A stretch of DNA of 20,653 bases from Chara braunii (lineage: Eukaryota; Streptophyta; Charophyceae; Charales; Characeae): NCBI GenBank assembly GCA_003427395.1, contig BFEA01000175.1:1269944-1290596 (forward strand), in the 5' to 3' direction. Made by a program: the position numbers and the translations under genes. Each line of letters opens with the position of its first letter. Position 1 is the first letter of the stretch. The notes beneath the pieces were generated by a model. The model ran no database searches, was not told the origin of the DNA, and saw nothing but the letters and a program-made list of their open reading frames with translations. Below, piece by piece: positions 9,085 to 18,944 of this stretch.

Positions 9085-9290
9085 ACCAGGAGCAGGGACG
9101 TTGTCGGATGGAATGACCCCCTTGCATCGCTGCAAGAGATACCTCCCGGCCACATCACACAAGACTTAGTGTTTTTTCTTAGAGCTGATACATCTTCCCG
9201 AAGTTCATCAAGGTGAATGACGGGGTTTGCCGCTCTAGTCGGGTGTGCCAGTGGTACCTCTCACGGTTCCCTACGACAGGTCAGGGTCCC
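9085..9290 (+). repeat. Dispersed family X, copy 1
   Basis: It shares blocks with 11890-12311 and 14977-15447: GGCCACATCACACAAGACT near 9142, then after a gap TTTGCCGCTCTAGTCGGGTG (9225-9244) and CCCTACGACAGG (near 9269). The copy runs into the 216-bp tandem array at 9223. No coding capacity was seen. Confidence 0.6.
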
Positions 9291-9760
9291 GCCAAGTCCA
9301 ATGCAAGGACGGCCACCGATGTACTCCAAGATAAAATCCTCGACGTCACGTGGCTTTAAACGGTGTCAATGGTCCACTAATAAAAATTGTCGATGCCGCG
9401 CACTTCCAAGTGGTCCCAATGGTCTCACAAGTTCGACAGGGTTTGCCGCTTTAGTCGGGTGTGTCAGTGGTACCTCTCACGGTTCCCTACGACAGGTCAA
9501 GGTCCCGCCAAGTCCAATGCAAGGACGGCCACCGATGTACTCCAAGATAAAATCCTCAACGTCGCGTGGCTTTAAACGGGTGTCAATGGTCCAATAATAA
9601 AAATTGTCGATGCCGCACACTTCCAAGTTCGACACAACGACAGTCACCGATGCACTCCGAAAATAAAATTCAGGACGTCGCGTGGCTCTAAACTGTGCCG
9701 AAGATCCAACAATAAAACCGTCGATGCGGTGCAGTCCTAAATGGTCCCAGTGGTCCTGCG
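9223..9760. repeat. 216-bp tandem repeat, two full units and one truncated
   Basis: GGGTTTGCCGCT starts units at 9223 and 9439, and CACCGATGTACTCC recurs at 9314 and 9530: an exact 216-bp period with about 95% identity. A third, more diverged unit resumes at CACCGATGCACTCC (9645), 115 bp on, having lost its first ~100 bp. Each unit includes a head of family X and GGTCCCA motifs. The two overlapping open frames here repeat the same peptide (RPPMYSKIKSSTSRGFKR), as expected of a duplication rather than a gene. Confidence 0.9.
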
Positions 9761-10100
9761 AAGCGGTACCAATGATCCCACCAGATCAAAATGACAAGAA
9801 CTCGCACCGGTCTTAGCACAAAAAACATCCTCTAGCGCACCGCCACAAAATCACGTTGGTAGCCCGTGTAGAGTCCGTGTCACACTTGGTACCTCCTGTA
9901 GACCGCAATGGCGCACTTGGAATACTGTCCGGTATGCAGATGTCACCTCCAAAATAGTAAATAATGTCGCCGCCAAGTGCTGCCAACAAGTGGTGAAGTG
10001 ATGTCGTCGCCTCGTCATGCTATAGACCTTGTTCCTTGCTCCGAATAAAGCATCGCCTTAGCTCAACGGTGGTCCCATGGTGCCTCTTCGAAATTGACTC
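9761..10100. other. Unassigned stretch with GGTCCCA-like motifs
   Basis: It has isolated GGTCCCA/GGTACC motifs resembling those of the arrays at 9223 and 16928, plus a short internal near-repeat CACTTGG near 9889 and 9917. No gene is visible. Confidence 0.35.
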
Positions 10101-11340
10101 GATGTCCACGTACAACAAAGTTGGCAGTGTTCCTCCTCATGCGGGCGCAGCCTGCCGCTTGGTCACACTGGCAGCATGCACCCTTACGTCGGCCAAATCC
10201 AACTACAAAAATAATAAAACTTTGACCCCGACCAAAGCCAGACGTAAAGTCTTGCTCTCCTGAGTTGGAAGACGGGGCCTTGGTCCCACAGATCGATCTC
10301 TAGTTCAAATGTCGCAGGTGCGACATCAGCCCAAGTAGGTCGAGGGTGCCCCCAACTTATGGCTATGGCAGCTTAGTCTCCTCCAGTAGCTCCTCAAGAA
10401 GAACCTTACTCAACACTCCCTCACTACTCCAGCAGGTCACGAATGCTTTAAAGTGTGCGACCACTCCAGCAGCACGTGCTTCTTGTGTGGCAACTCCTGG
10501 GGCACTGCATGCCTTTATAGTAGTAGCAGAAGGAGTGTTCGACACTCAACCCTCAGACGAAAATTTGAGATGACCCTGAACCCTCAATCTAGAGCGAAAT
10601 CGACGACACAAAACCGTTGCACCGCAGCCGCACACTTAGGGCATTACCACACCACTCTCAAAATATGCGAATGAGAAAAAACTTCTCGCTCGAACATGGT
10701 CAAATGCACCCGCCATTTTTTGGTGTGGCAAGGCCCTTGGTACGACTGACTTTGACTATTCCCCTTCGCTTTGTTTCTCTAGTTTGTGGGTAATTCAATC
10801 AGCTATTTCTTAATTTCACTACATAGGTGGATTCATCTCATTTCTGAATCAATTTCTCTTGTTGGCAAGGCCCTTGGTACGACTGACTTTGACTATTCCC
10901 CTTCGCTTTGTTTCTCTAGTTTGTGGGTAATTCAATCAGCTATTTCTTAATTTCACTACATAGGTGGATTCATCTCATTTTTGAATCAATTTCTCTTGTT
11001 TTTTTCTTCTATTACTCTAGAAGATATTAATTTTTAAAGTTGGATGTACCTGGCTATTTTTCCTTGTGTCGGTACCTCGGGGAAAGGCTGGACTTAGTCC
11101 TTTATTCAGTCTGAGACTGCCTTTCCCTAAAGTGGATTCCCAGCCATCAGATTCACAGATCTGGATGGCGGAAATCGTCTCATATTTCCCTCCAACTCGT
11201 TTTTAGGAGCTGGCATCTTTTTTCGAACACTCAACTCCCTCCCCAGGATAAAAAAGGTCCACTGTGGGGATGTTGAGTTTGCAAGGCGCTCATTATGGCC
11301 TAGCTGAGGCCAAAGGGGGGCCATCATGGCCGTCCTTTCA
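10100..11340 (+). repeat. Dispersed structured element H, copy A
   Basis: It matches copy B (17930-19470) in order. Around 10350-10560 the translated sequence LQQVTNALKCATTP..HAFIVVAEG resembles LQQPNNTQVCLSHTG..ACVIVAVEG of copy B. Around 11041-11105, GGATGTACCTGG, CGGGGAAAGGCTGGACTTAG and CCTTT resemble blocks at 18458-18520. Stem-loops include TCTTCTA/TAGAAGA (11005-11024), GGGAAAGGC/GCCTTTCCC (11080-11127) enclosing CAGTC/GACTG, a 10-bp bulged stem (11143-11169), GGAAAT/ATTTCC (11170-11189) and ACTCAAC/GTTGAGT near 11229-11279. The similar protein segments could be a decayed coding region or coincidence of a conserved repeat. A 137-bp duplication lies inside. Confidence 0.5.
10726..10999. 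repeat. Recent 137-bp tandem duplication
   Basis: The units 10726-10862 and 10863-10999 differ at about one position (CATTTCTGAATC versus CATTTTTGAATC). Near identity beside strongly diverged surroundings means the duplication is young, or is an assembly artefact. Confidence 0.95.
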
Positions 11341-11488
11341 GCCCAACAGCAGCTACAACCTCACCTTCCCTCTAATGTGCACAAACAATAATGAGTCTTG
11401 CTTCATAATAATGGAGGATGCATCGCCATGATTTTTGGCCTTACCTGTTGTTGAGTATCACATGGGGGGCATCAATAAGTTAAAAGGA

Positions 11489-11505
11489 GGGGGGGGGGGG
11501 GGGGG
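11489..11505. repeat. Poly(G) run of 17
   Basis: Pure G17 tract between element H copy A and the tRNA-like remnants. Confidence 0.95.
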
Positions 11506-11539
11506 ATGCAGAATGAAGGAGACAAGTTGTTCTCCACAG

Positions 11540-11600
11540 AGGCAGGGTTAGCTGTAATGCCCACGATGCTGATCCGGAGGGCAAAGTTCGAATCCAGCAG
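11540..11600 (+). other. tRNA-like (SINE head) remnant
   Basis: GTTCGAATCC at 11586-11595 fits the pol III B box, and TTAGCTGTAATGCC about 40 bp upstream resembles a degraded A box. There is no cloverleaf and no acceptor pairing, so this is a retroposon head rather than a tRNA gene. Confidence 0.4.
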
Positions 11601-11833
11601 CAACACGGGCGCGGGGCAACCAACTAGGCGCAGGCCCTTGGCCCACCAAATGTGCAAAATGGGAATGAACCTTCCATTAGAATATGGAAAGATGTCAAGT
11701 AAGAGAACGTGCTTTAAAGCTTTCGTTGCCCTCATATCACGTGAGGGGTAATAATGACACTTAGTTGAAAATAATAGTAACAGGAAAAAAAAAAACAAAA
11801 GGAAACGATACAATAAGGTTGCGCCCTGTTTAA

Positions 11834-12311
11834 GGTGGCTCCAATTGTAGCACTCGTGATGTCATTCAACAACCAAGGGTTCGAATCCAAATGCAATACA
11901 GGCACGGTGTCGAGCTCATCGGTCCCGCTGTGAGACCCTCCTAGCCACGTCACGCAAGATTTGGCAGGACTTGTCACGTAGAGCGTCTTGCCGCTCCGGC
12001 TGAGTGCGTCGACCACACCTCTCGCCAGCCCCTACGACATGATAGGGTCACGCGAGGCACTATTTACCTACACCCGCGGGAGTTGTCACCCTCCCTTGGG
12101 TGGGCGTATCCCCGTCGAGCTACGAGACCACATGCGAAGGTTTTTCGTATGCAATCGTAGAGGTGACACAGTTGAGGGCATTTCTCGTTCGCTGTAGCAT
12201 AGGGGGTACGTGCGGTTAACACTCGAATCCGGCCCTCACACGAATCGTCGCTTGAGGCGCTAATCTCTCGAGTGTGACCATATGTCGGTCGACTAGGACG
12301 ACCATTTTAAC
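11834..12311 (+). mobile_element. SINE-like element fused to family X, copy 2
   Basis: TGGCTCCAATTG (11836-11847) is one base off the A-box consensus, and a perfect B box GGTTCGAATCC lies at 11878-11888, 42 bp on. After the tRNA-like head comes the X body: CCACGTCACGCAAGAT (11944 on), TTGCCGCTCC (11989), CCTACGACATGATAGGG, TTGTCACCCTCCC, ACCACATGCGAA, CTCGTTCGCTGTAG and GGTCGACTAGGACG (12287-12300). The last blocks align with copy 3 to 15447. The X family may therefore be a long SINE, with this copy preserving the pol III promoter. Pol III drive is inferred from the boxes only. Confidence 0.6.
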
Positions 12312-12976
12312 CACGCGATACTCTTTCTAACGAAAAGTCGTCCTTACTCGCATTATCGCGCCTAGCACCTTCTTTTTACCTGACCCGTAACTTTTCTTGG
12401 AACATATGAACGTCGCACGCAAGATTTCACATAAGGAGGACGTCACCTCACAAACCTCTATCATAAGGATCAGCCAGGCACGAATACATGAGCAGTCGCA
12501 ATGATGGAGTACTATGTGTTGGGCATAAAGGTGCGGTCTCATCTGAGTCATGGGAGCGCATTAGCGCGCCGGAGGGGTCAATCCTTCAGCGAGCGCAAAA
12601 GCGGATAGAGCACCCTGCCATCTTTTTCACTCTGCGGTGCCCCAAAGGTTGTAGGGTAAGATGGTTTTGAGAGCAGAAGGGAATTTGGAGTGGTGGTGAG
12701 TTGTCTGGCGCACCAGCAACAGCACGTTAGCCCCTCCGCCCAGAACCTTATCGTTCCACCAAAATAACTTCGAAAAAAAAAAAAAAATAATAGGTAGAGC
12801 TCGCACAATCGAATAATGTTTATAGAGACCTATGCAAGACACGTGCGTGTGTCGGTTAAAACAGTCGCATACAAAGGAATGACTTAGTCGAGCGTTGTTT
12901 CCTTAGCGGGGGTTCGACCCATAACCGATTTTGTTTGAGACTTCAAGTGAGGTCCGCAATCGAAAATGTTTAATAG
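12312..12976. other. Unassigned stretch
   Basis: No gene or clear repeat. A B-box-like GGTTCGACCC lies at 12911-12920, within a 77-nt span whose ends pair over 7 bp (12852-12858 with 12922-12928), but the internal arms do not fit a tRNA. Confidence 0.4.
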
Positions 12977-13267
12977 GAACACTCGGGCAAGGGAAGGCAT
13001 AATATTCAGTTATATGAACCCTCGCGATCAGCTGTCATGACGATGTTTCATGCGTTACCCACAATCGCTCGACCCTCTACGAGAATCAGCGTTGCGTATG
13101 ACACTCAAGTGTCAACGATGAGGTATCGTGAAGGAAGTACCCTTCGCGATATTGAACGATTAAAGGATGAGATGTTCGGCCCTCGCGGCGCTTCTGACCT
13201 CTTGGCTGAGCGTCACGATGGGCAACGCGCATATGCTCATCCCATAGGAGAAACCCTTTTGTGTTGA
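12977..13267 (+). CDS. Hypothetical open frame, 97 codons from previous stop (76 from ATG 13037)
   Basis: Of the short frames in the window, this has the most protein-like composition. It holds a mixed charged segment (STLRDIERLKDEMF) followed by GPRGASDLLAERHDGQRAYAHPIGETLLC. It is open from 12977 and ends at TGA 13265-13267. I do not recognise a family. Candidates are a fragment of a transposon protein or pure chance. No poly(A) signal, splice site or neighbour supports it, and the ATG at 13037 has no special context. Confidence 0.2.
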   Translation, partial: EHSGKGRHNIQLYEPSRSAVMTMFHALPTIARPSTRISVAYDTQVSTMRYREGSTLRDIERLKDEMFGPRGASDLLAERHDGQRAYAHPIGETLLC

Positions 13268-14029
13268 GTTAGAACCTGAAATGTCCTTGACAAGGACCTC
13301 AAATTCCGGTTATGGACCAACGTCTGACTATACTAATTCAAATGAAAAAGGCAAGTGCGAGCTTTACCGCGATATCTCAAAAGTTTATGCACGCACTCTT
13401 TCATTTAGCTATCGTAGCACAAAAAAAATAAAAGTGGTCCTAATAGTCAAATAAGAGGTTGTGTGGTATCAGACGATCACTCTCACAATAGTAATGTGGC
13501 TTGTTCATCCACATTCACACAATACTCAGACAATCACCAAAGCTTAATATATAAATCTTTTATACATACTTACGATCACACAAAGTTCGAACAACAATAT
13601 CGCACACACTAAGCGAGTCAACTTTACCGTTTTATATCACGCATACCCTGCCTTATGCACGCAAATTCCAACCAACTTTCCACCTCCTCACAATAGAAGT
13701 ACTCAGTCTTTTAAAGAATGGTCATTCATAAATAAGTCAAGGTGAAAAGTTTAAGAAAACATTAGAAACCACAATGGTTGAGACCTTAGGTTGATATGCA
13801 GAAGTAGTTAAGTTGTGACACAACCAACCTGTTATCAAAGGATAACAGAAGAATAATCCTTTGTAAGATAAGACCGAAGGAATCAAGCCTTCAATCGAAT
13901 TCGTAGACCTGCATCACAATTCAGGTCAAAAAGAATCACTACTACGTTTAAACCGGATGAAGGGTTTGTTTCATCTCATAGCCTAACTCCTCTACTAATT
14001 TTTGTATTACCTTTCAGTAATTGGTACTA
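13268..14029. other. AT-rich unassigned stretch with isolated short hairpins
   Basis: No coding signal. Short perfect stem-loops occur at 13283-13297 (GTCCTT/AAGGAC, 3-nt loop) and 13829-13848 (CTGTTATC/GATAACAG, AAAG loop). The 8-bp one is unusual but may be chance. Confidence 0.45.
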
Positions 14030-14268
14030 ACAGTTATTGAGTATTTTAGCAGCATCCCTCTTTGTCAGGGTGGATTGTCAAATTTCCTCCTAACAGAAAA
14101 TAACTCTCCAAATTTCATAAAATTTCGGCACTGCTTCCTGTAGGAAAAGTGTCTTTTCAGAATTTATGCGAACTCAAAATGACTAACTCTTTTTCAAATT
14201 TGTACAAATTTCAGCAGTGCTTCCCGTAGAAAAGGGAGATTGCCAAGATTTATACAACGTTGAAAAAA
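14030..14268 (+). repeat. ~85-bp tandem repeat with a variable, paired hairpin (three copies)
   Basis: Three units start near 14030, 14101 and 14184. Each has an AAATTT.GGCA-like lead, a short stem-loop, then a TTGTC or TTGCC segment and AATTTAT. The stems differ but stay complementary: CCCT/AGGG (about 14056), CTTCCT/AGGAAAAG (about 14133) and CTTCCC/GGGAG (about 14220). Two more members of the family occur at 17626-17800. See findings. Confidence 0.6.
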
Positions 14269-14653
14269 CAAAGACAACATTCAACTATACTTGGGACTAA
14301 CTTATGACCCTCACGTGACGGTTATAACTAGAGACAGTCTGCACGATCCTTCCTTGAAGATGGTACTGTGAGCTAACACATGTCTTAACTTTTAGTAAGA
14401 TCGGTCTTATCTTATCCCAAACTTCCCTCTCATCATTCATCTTATCTACCTATAGCTCCAGCACTCAGCGAGCATCTATAGCAACTAAGCTATCTAAAGA
14501 AAGTCCCAAAGATAAGCCCCAAAGACATACAGAAGTGAGAATAATATCATCTCTCACCAACCCTCAAGTTCCTTACTAGATTACACAGTTCGTTCAAGTC
14601 CCTCGTTATTACCCCTTTTACCCCTTCTTACATAACACATAGGATCAGACAAC
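14269..14653. other. Unassigned stretch
   Basis: Mixed DNA with no coding or repeat signal that I can support. Confidence 0.35.
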
Positions 14654-14976
14654 CCAGCTTATGGATGTGAATGGCCTGCCTAACCACACCAACTTATGGT
14701 GCCCTAGCCCAATAGAACAAGGTAAACATAAGGCATGAGACTATGTTACACCAAATCATGGTTTTCTGCCTAGACAAACTGACATAAAGCATATGACCGG
14801 GCCGCACCAACTTATGGTGAGGTTGGTCAGCCTAAACATACGGCATACACAAATAACTGAGTCACCTTAACTTATGAGGGATTCAACCTTTGCCTGAACA
14901 AACGACAAGAGGCATATAACTAGAACACACCAACTTACGGTGTGACTAGCCAACCCAAACAATGACATATAGCATT
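14654..14976. repeat. CAACTTATGG repeat array 1 (~60-bp unit, six copies)
   Basis: CAACTTATGG variants start at 14654, 14690, 14752, 14808, 14866 and 14931, spaced 36-65 bp. Units share the order CAACTTATGGTG, then CAGCCTAAACAAA, then GGCATATAACT and a CAC end. The copies are well diverged, so the array is old. A second array lies at 19877-20185. Confidence 0.75.
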
Positions 14977-15447
14977 GTCGAGCGCATAGGGCCCCCGCCT
15001 TTTCTCACGAAGAGGCGGAGCCTTCTCGACCACGTCACGCAGGAGTTAAACAAAAAACAAAATTAAGAGATAACTTTGGAATGATACGAAGTAATCCCGC
15101 GGACCGCCGAGACGATCGTGGTCATGTCGTTTCTTCGCCGCTCTAGTCGGGTACACCAGCTGTACTTCTCGCGGTACCCTACGACAGCACAAGTTCCTGA
15201 GGGCACAACTTGCCTTCCTTAAGGGGTTGTCACCACCCTTAAGGGCGTATCCCTACCGAGCTATTGACCACATGCGAAAACTTTTAAATGCAATTGCAGA
15301 GATAGGTCAACCGAGGATGTTTGCTCGTTCGCTGTAGTATAGGTACTCGTGGTTAAAACGCCTATTGAACCCGGAAGTCGTTCGTACCTTAGGGCGTTGA
15401 TCTTCTAAGAACGAAGCGTACGCCGGTCGACTAGGACGGTCTCAACC
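14977..15447 (+). repeat. Dispersed family X, copy 3
   Basis: Blocks in order: GTCGAGCGCATAGG (14978), CCACGTCACGCAGGAG (15030), CGCCGCTCTAGTCGGGTA (15137), CCCTACGACAGCAC, TTGTCACCACCC, ACCACATGCGAAA, CTCGTTCGCTGTAGTATAGG and GGTCGACTAGGACGG (15426-15440). All align with copy 2. A stem CCGCCT/AGGCGG (14995-15018) lies near the start. A paired flank near 15376-15415 (TCGTTC with GAACGA) corresponds to TCACAC/GTGTGA in copy 2: different bases, still paired. Confidence 0.65.
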
Positions 15448-16720
15448 AAACGTGAAACCCAAAATTAATCATAGTCTCGTTACAACTCTTTGAAAACAAA
15501 ACAAATAGAATGAATACACCTTATCTCAGCGTACAAGATCAGTTCGGGTCGAGTCAGGAAGGACGTCAAGTCGCCACCGATGTCGACCCTGATCATTTTT
15601 TGACTTGATGAGATGGTATGCTAAACTTTTTCTTCCCAGCTTATATGACCGAAGAGATTTTTATTCCGCCCCTTCTGAGACTGAGGTTTTCTATTGACAA
15701 AATATTATGAAAAAAAACACCTAACATATAACGTATAGATAGATTTACCGACACCCCCTCTAACCCTTGCCATAAATGACTTTTGCAAGTAAATTTCACT
15801 ACTATCATGCAAATCAACAAGTGATCAGGTTCCTGACCGAAGTTTAAACTCTCGGTTTGACCACACCTCCGCAATATATACAGCTTGTTTGGAGGAAGAT
15901 ATCATCTTGCAAATATATTTTTTGTTGGTTGTTTTGTCCTTCTGAGCAATAATTACTCTTTCCCAGACGCCGTCACACTCCCAACCCTCTAGGAAGTGGT
16001 CTGGGGTACTCCTCCTCCTCGCCCGAGCACAAAGCTCGGATCTCAGAAGTCGGGCCGTCTCCACCGAATCGGCAAAGTACCCACCCGCAAAACGGTCCAC
16101 TCTGGGTCGATAACAGGGCCGATAACAGCGTCGACTCCTAAAGCAATGAACCCCCGCCTCAGATGCTTCCTTGAAAGAGAGAAAACGTCCACCGCAAGTA
16201 AATTTTCAGTTGCTCCCATCCTCCCTTGCCCAAGGTAACTTATACGAAAAAAGTTGGAAGAGATAGAGAATGAGAACCACTTGGACAGGTATAGGAAGAT
16301 AAAGTCATTCGGGATAGAAAGGATCAATCCTTGGGAGAAGACTAAGTCTGTTTGACCTTATCTGTTTTATTTTAATCGAGTTCGTTTTACAGTTCGCACA
16401 CAATTAACATTTTTCAAAACAACCAAACATTTTTGACATGCAGGCAGGTGAGAAGTAAAAAGAAGACAATCATTTTCACCAGCCCTAAGAAGGCACGATC
16501 GATTCCCTCTGAAAGCATCCTTCTATTTACCTGTACACACAAAAACAACTACAGGTCCAGAGAATCTAACAACCCATACTCCCGTTAGATCTCACTTTTC
16601 ACAAGCATGGCCACACACGCTTTACTCAACCTTTTCTTCTTAACGTTCAAAACAAACAGGGTCAAGCAAAGTGTGGGTTCACACAGGTGTGAAAAAGAAT
16701 CTGAGTCAATCAACTGACCT
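15448..16720. other. Long unassigned stretch
   Basis: No supported gene. Overlapping frames of 77-94 codons at 15641-16327 on both strands have no recognisable motif. A 7-bp inverted repeat (GGGTCGA/TCGACCC) lies near 15546-15587, and CGATAACAG is duplicated near 16109 and 16121. Confidence 0.4.
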
Positions 16721-16927
16721 TGAGTAAGTGGTGCCGAATGCGCCCTGGCTCACTCAAGAAAGTCAAGTAAAATATACTCGTTGCCGAAGAAGACCGCAAT
16801 CCCAAGACAAGCCTCAGGTCAACCGTTTGTCCCAATTTCTTCCCAATTCACAAATCCCACACGCGGTAGTCCCAGATGCGATGGCGGCAAGTCGCACGAG
16901 TCCCCAAAAAATGTTGGTTCCAAGATA

Positions 16928-17028
16928 GTCCCAACTAGTTCCAAGCGGTCCCACATCCGTGCCAATTCGTCCCAAATAGTCCATAGCAGTGCTAATTGGT
17001 GCCGAGTGGTCAGTAGTGGTCCCAAGCT
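16928..17028. repeat. 10-bp periodic array, consensus GTCCCAANTA
   Basis: GT-initiated decamers start at 16928, 16938, 16948, 16959, 16969, 16979, 16989, 16999, 17009 and 17019, almost exactly every 10 bp: GTCCCAACTA, GTTCCAAGCG, GTCCCAAATA, GTCCATAGCA and so on. Looser members extend upstream to about 16828, and two more are at 17168-17190. The motif also occurs in the 9223-9790 repeats. Confidence 0.8.
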
Positions 17029-17360
17029 TTTCCTTTACACTTTTAGATGATACCACTCGCCAAAATATCATCCCTTGGTTCTCACAAAAAATAAATGATC
17101 AGCCTCCCCTCGCCGACACCACCTGTCTTACCCACGCCTTCCACAGGTTCTACTTCAGTCCAAACTGGTCCCAGGTGGTCCCAGATGGTCAAACACTATT
17201 CCTTCTAACACCTGATGACGACGCCCGTCAAAACCATGTCTACCAAGCTTTACAAAAAAATAAAGTCCGCGAGTGTCGATTCTGCCGACAATGCCCGTCT
17301 TACTCAAATGCCTCGCCTGTCCCAAAAGATCGCAGTAGGCTAATGTCAATGACCTTGCTA
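17029..17360. repeat. Diverged 168-bp tandem repeat (two units)
   Basis: TTCCTTTACACTTTTAGATG near 17030 corresponds to TTCCTTCTAACACCTGATG near 17199, and GCCAAAATATC (17059) to GTCAAAACCAT (17227). Both units are preceded by GGTCCCA decamers. The 143-codon plus frame across them shows a matching internal duplication (SFTLLDDTTRQN versus LFLLTPDDDARQN). I read it as a translated repeat rather than a gene, but it is the longest non-simple frame on the plus strand in this region. Confidence 0.55.
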
Positions 17361-17625
17361 CCGCCGGCGCGCACACACAAAAAAACGACGTGCCATTCCG
17401 CCTTGACAAGCCTGGCTTAACCGACAGACTATCGTCGATACCTCTAGTGTCGCCTGCCGTACCGCCGCAATAGTCACGCAATAATTTCCCCCCTCCACTG
17501 ATGTTGACGGCGAACCCCTCGTCGCTCCAAAAAAATATCCAGCACTTCCTACCCACTTAGCACCGTCAGATGAATCTCAATTTTGATAGCATAACGCTGT
17601 AAAAACGATTGTCGTTGACGCCAAT
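17361..17625. other. Unassigned stretch
   Basis: No gene, and no further clear copy of the 168-bp unit. Confidence 0.35.
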
Positions 17626-17800
17626 AATTTAGGCAACGTTTTCCAACAGAAGTGGGAAAACAGTCTGCCGAGGTTCTGTCCATCGGTACCACCACCAATG
17701 ACGTCCTGAAGTCCCACCGCTGTCGCTGAAAAATTTTGGCAGCACTTTCCCACAAAAGTGAGAAAATTGTCTGTCAAAGGTCCGCCTGCCGATACTTGTC
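17626..17800 (+). repeat. Hairpin tandem repeat, two further copies of the 14-kb family
   Basis: AATTTAGGCAAC (17627) and AATTTTGGCAGCA (17734) start units about 107 bp apart. Each has a stem-loop: GTTTTCC/GGAAAAC in the first; CTTTCC with GAGAAA, less perfect, in the second. Each continues with GTCTGCC or GTCTGTC, which pairs back to GGCA(G) at the start. Layout and flanks match 14030-14268. Confidence 0.6.
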
Positions 17801-18541
17801 GTAGTCCAGTACACCGGTACCTCCATTAGCGTGTTCTGACGTCCGTCGCTGACGCACAAAATCCTCCGTCAAATTAATAAAATATGGGACCTAGACAAAA
17901 TTCAGGTGCAAAGTATACTCCGGTCATGTCACTTTGGTCCTGAAGAGTCCCCAGGACCGCTACACCGGACCAGCACCATCCAAAGGGAAGTGGAGCAGAG
18001 TGCTCCCTACCCTGGCTATGGTTGTCGTGCTCCTCTCGCACTCCACTGCAGATCTCCGACTTCGTCCCATGTTGCCTCTGGCAGCTCCTCCAACAGCCCA
18101 ACAACACTCAAGTGTGTTTGTCACACACTGGCAGCACGAGTGCTTTCTGTGTGGCAGTTGGGGCAACTGCCTGTGTTATAGTGGCCGTGGAGGGTTGGAC
18201 GTCACTCGAGCCCCCAGGCAAATCGCAGGCTCACAGTAATCCCTTGATCTGACCAAGATCAAAGGTTGATTGTGGCCGCACGACAGCCACAGCCTTAGTC
18301 GGGGCTGTTGCTTCAACTGCCCCACTTTTATTTTTCTTTTTCTTTATCTCGGCTATCTCGGATTTTCACGAGATATCCGAGTTTTTGCCATTTATAAAAC
18401 TGTTTTTTCTTTTATTTTTATGATAAGGGGTTGGAGAGATACAACCCCTTTGGGTTTGATATATCTGGACCCATTTCCCAAGGCAGATACATCGGGGAGA
18501 AGGTTGTACTTAGCCTTTTCCTTCTTGACCCTTCCATTTTA

Positions 18542-18625
18542 AGGCTCCTAAAAACGGGAGCCTGTCAGTTACCTCTGGTAGTTTCTGCCAGAGGTAACAC
18601 CTCGTGAGGACAAGTGTCCTCACGA
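18542..18625 (+). other. Three back-to-back perfect stem-loops
   Basis: AGGCTCC/GGAGCCT (7 bp, 8-nt loop), GTTACCTCTGG/CCAGAGGTAAC (11 bp, 9-nt loop) and TCGTGAGGACA/TGTCCTCACGA (11 bp, 2-nt loop) follow within 84 bases, separated by only 3-4 bases. Confidence 0.85.
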
Positions 18626-18944
18626 AAATGCAAAAAAATCAAAGAAAAATAACTAAAGAAAAGAAAACTAAACCTAACTGTACTCGATTGACCCTTACCT
18701 CTGTCAGGTTCATGTTGTTGAGACCAACAACATTCTTTCCTTTACCTCTGCCCTCCATTGAAAACGGGGAGGGTTGTTGTCAAGTCGGAAATGGTAGGTC
18801 CTCCCTCCCGTTTCCCTCCTTGTTCCTCTGTCCAACTCCTTTAGCCTCCATCTTCACGAGTGCGCCATGGGCAACGAGATTTTAGATCTCACGACCACTA
18901 TTATTCGAATCAAAAACGAAGTGGGCGCCTTTATTTCCCGACTG

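Noticed and set aside
12852-12929. tRNA gene suggested by a 7-bp end pairing and a B box
   Set aside because: The TTC is shifted by three bases from T-arm geometry, the T stem does not pair, and there is no D arm.
17209-17235. CTGATGA on the plus strand as a second hammerhead
   Set aside because: The short following stem leads to AAAA, not GAAA, and no cleavage triplet or third stem pairs correctly.
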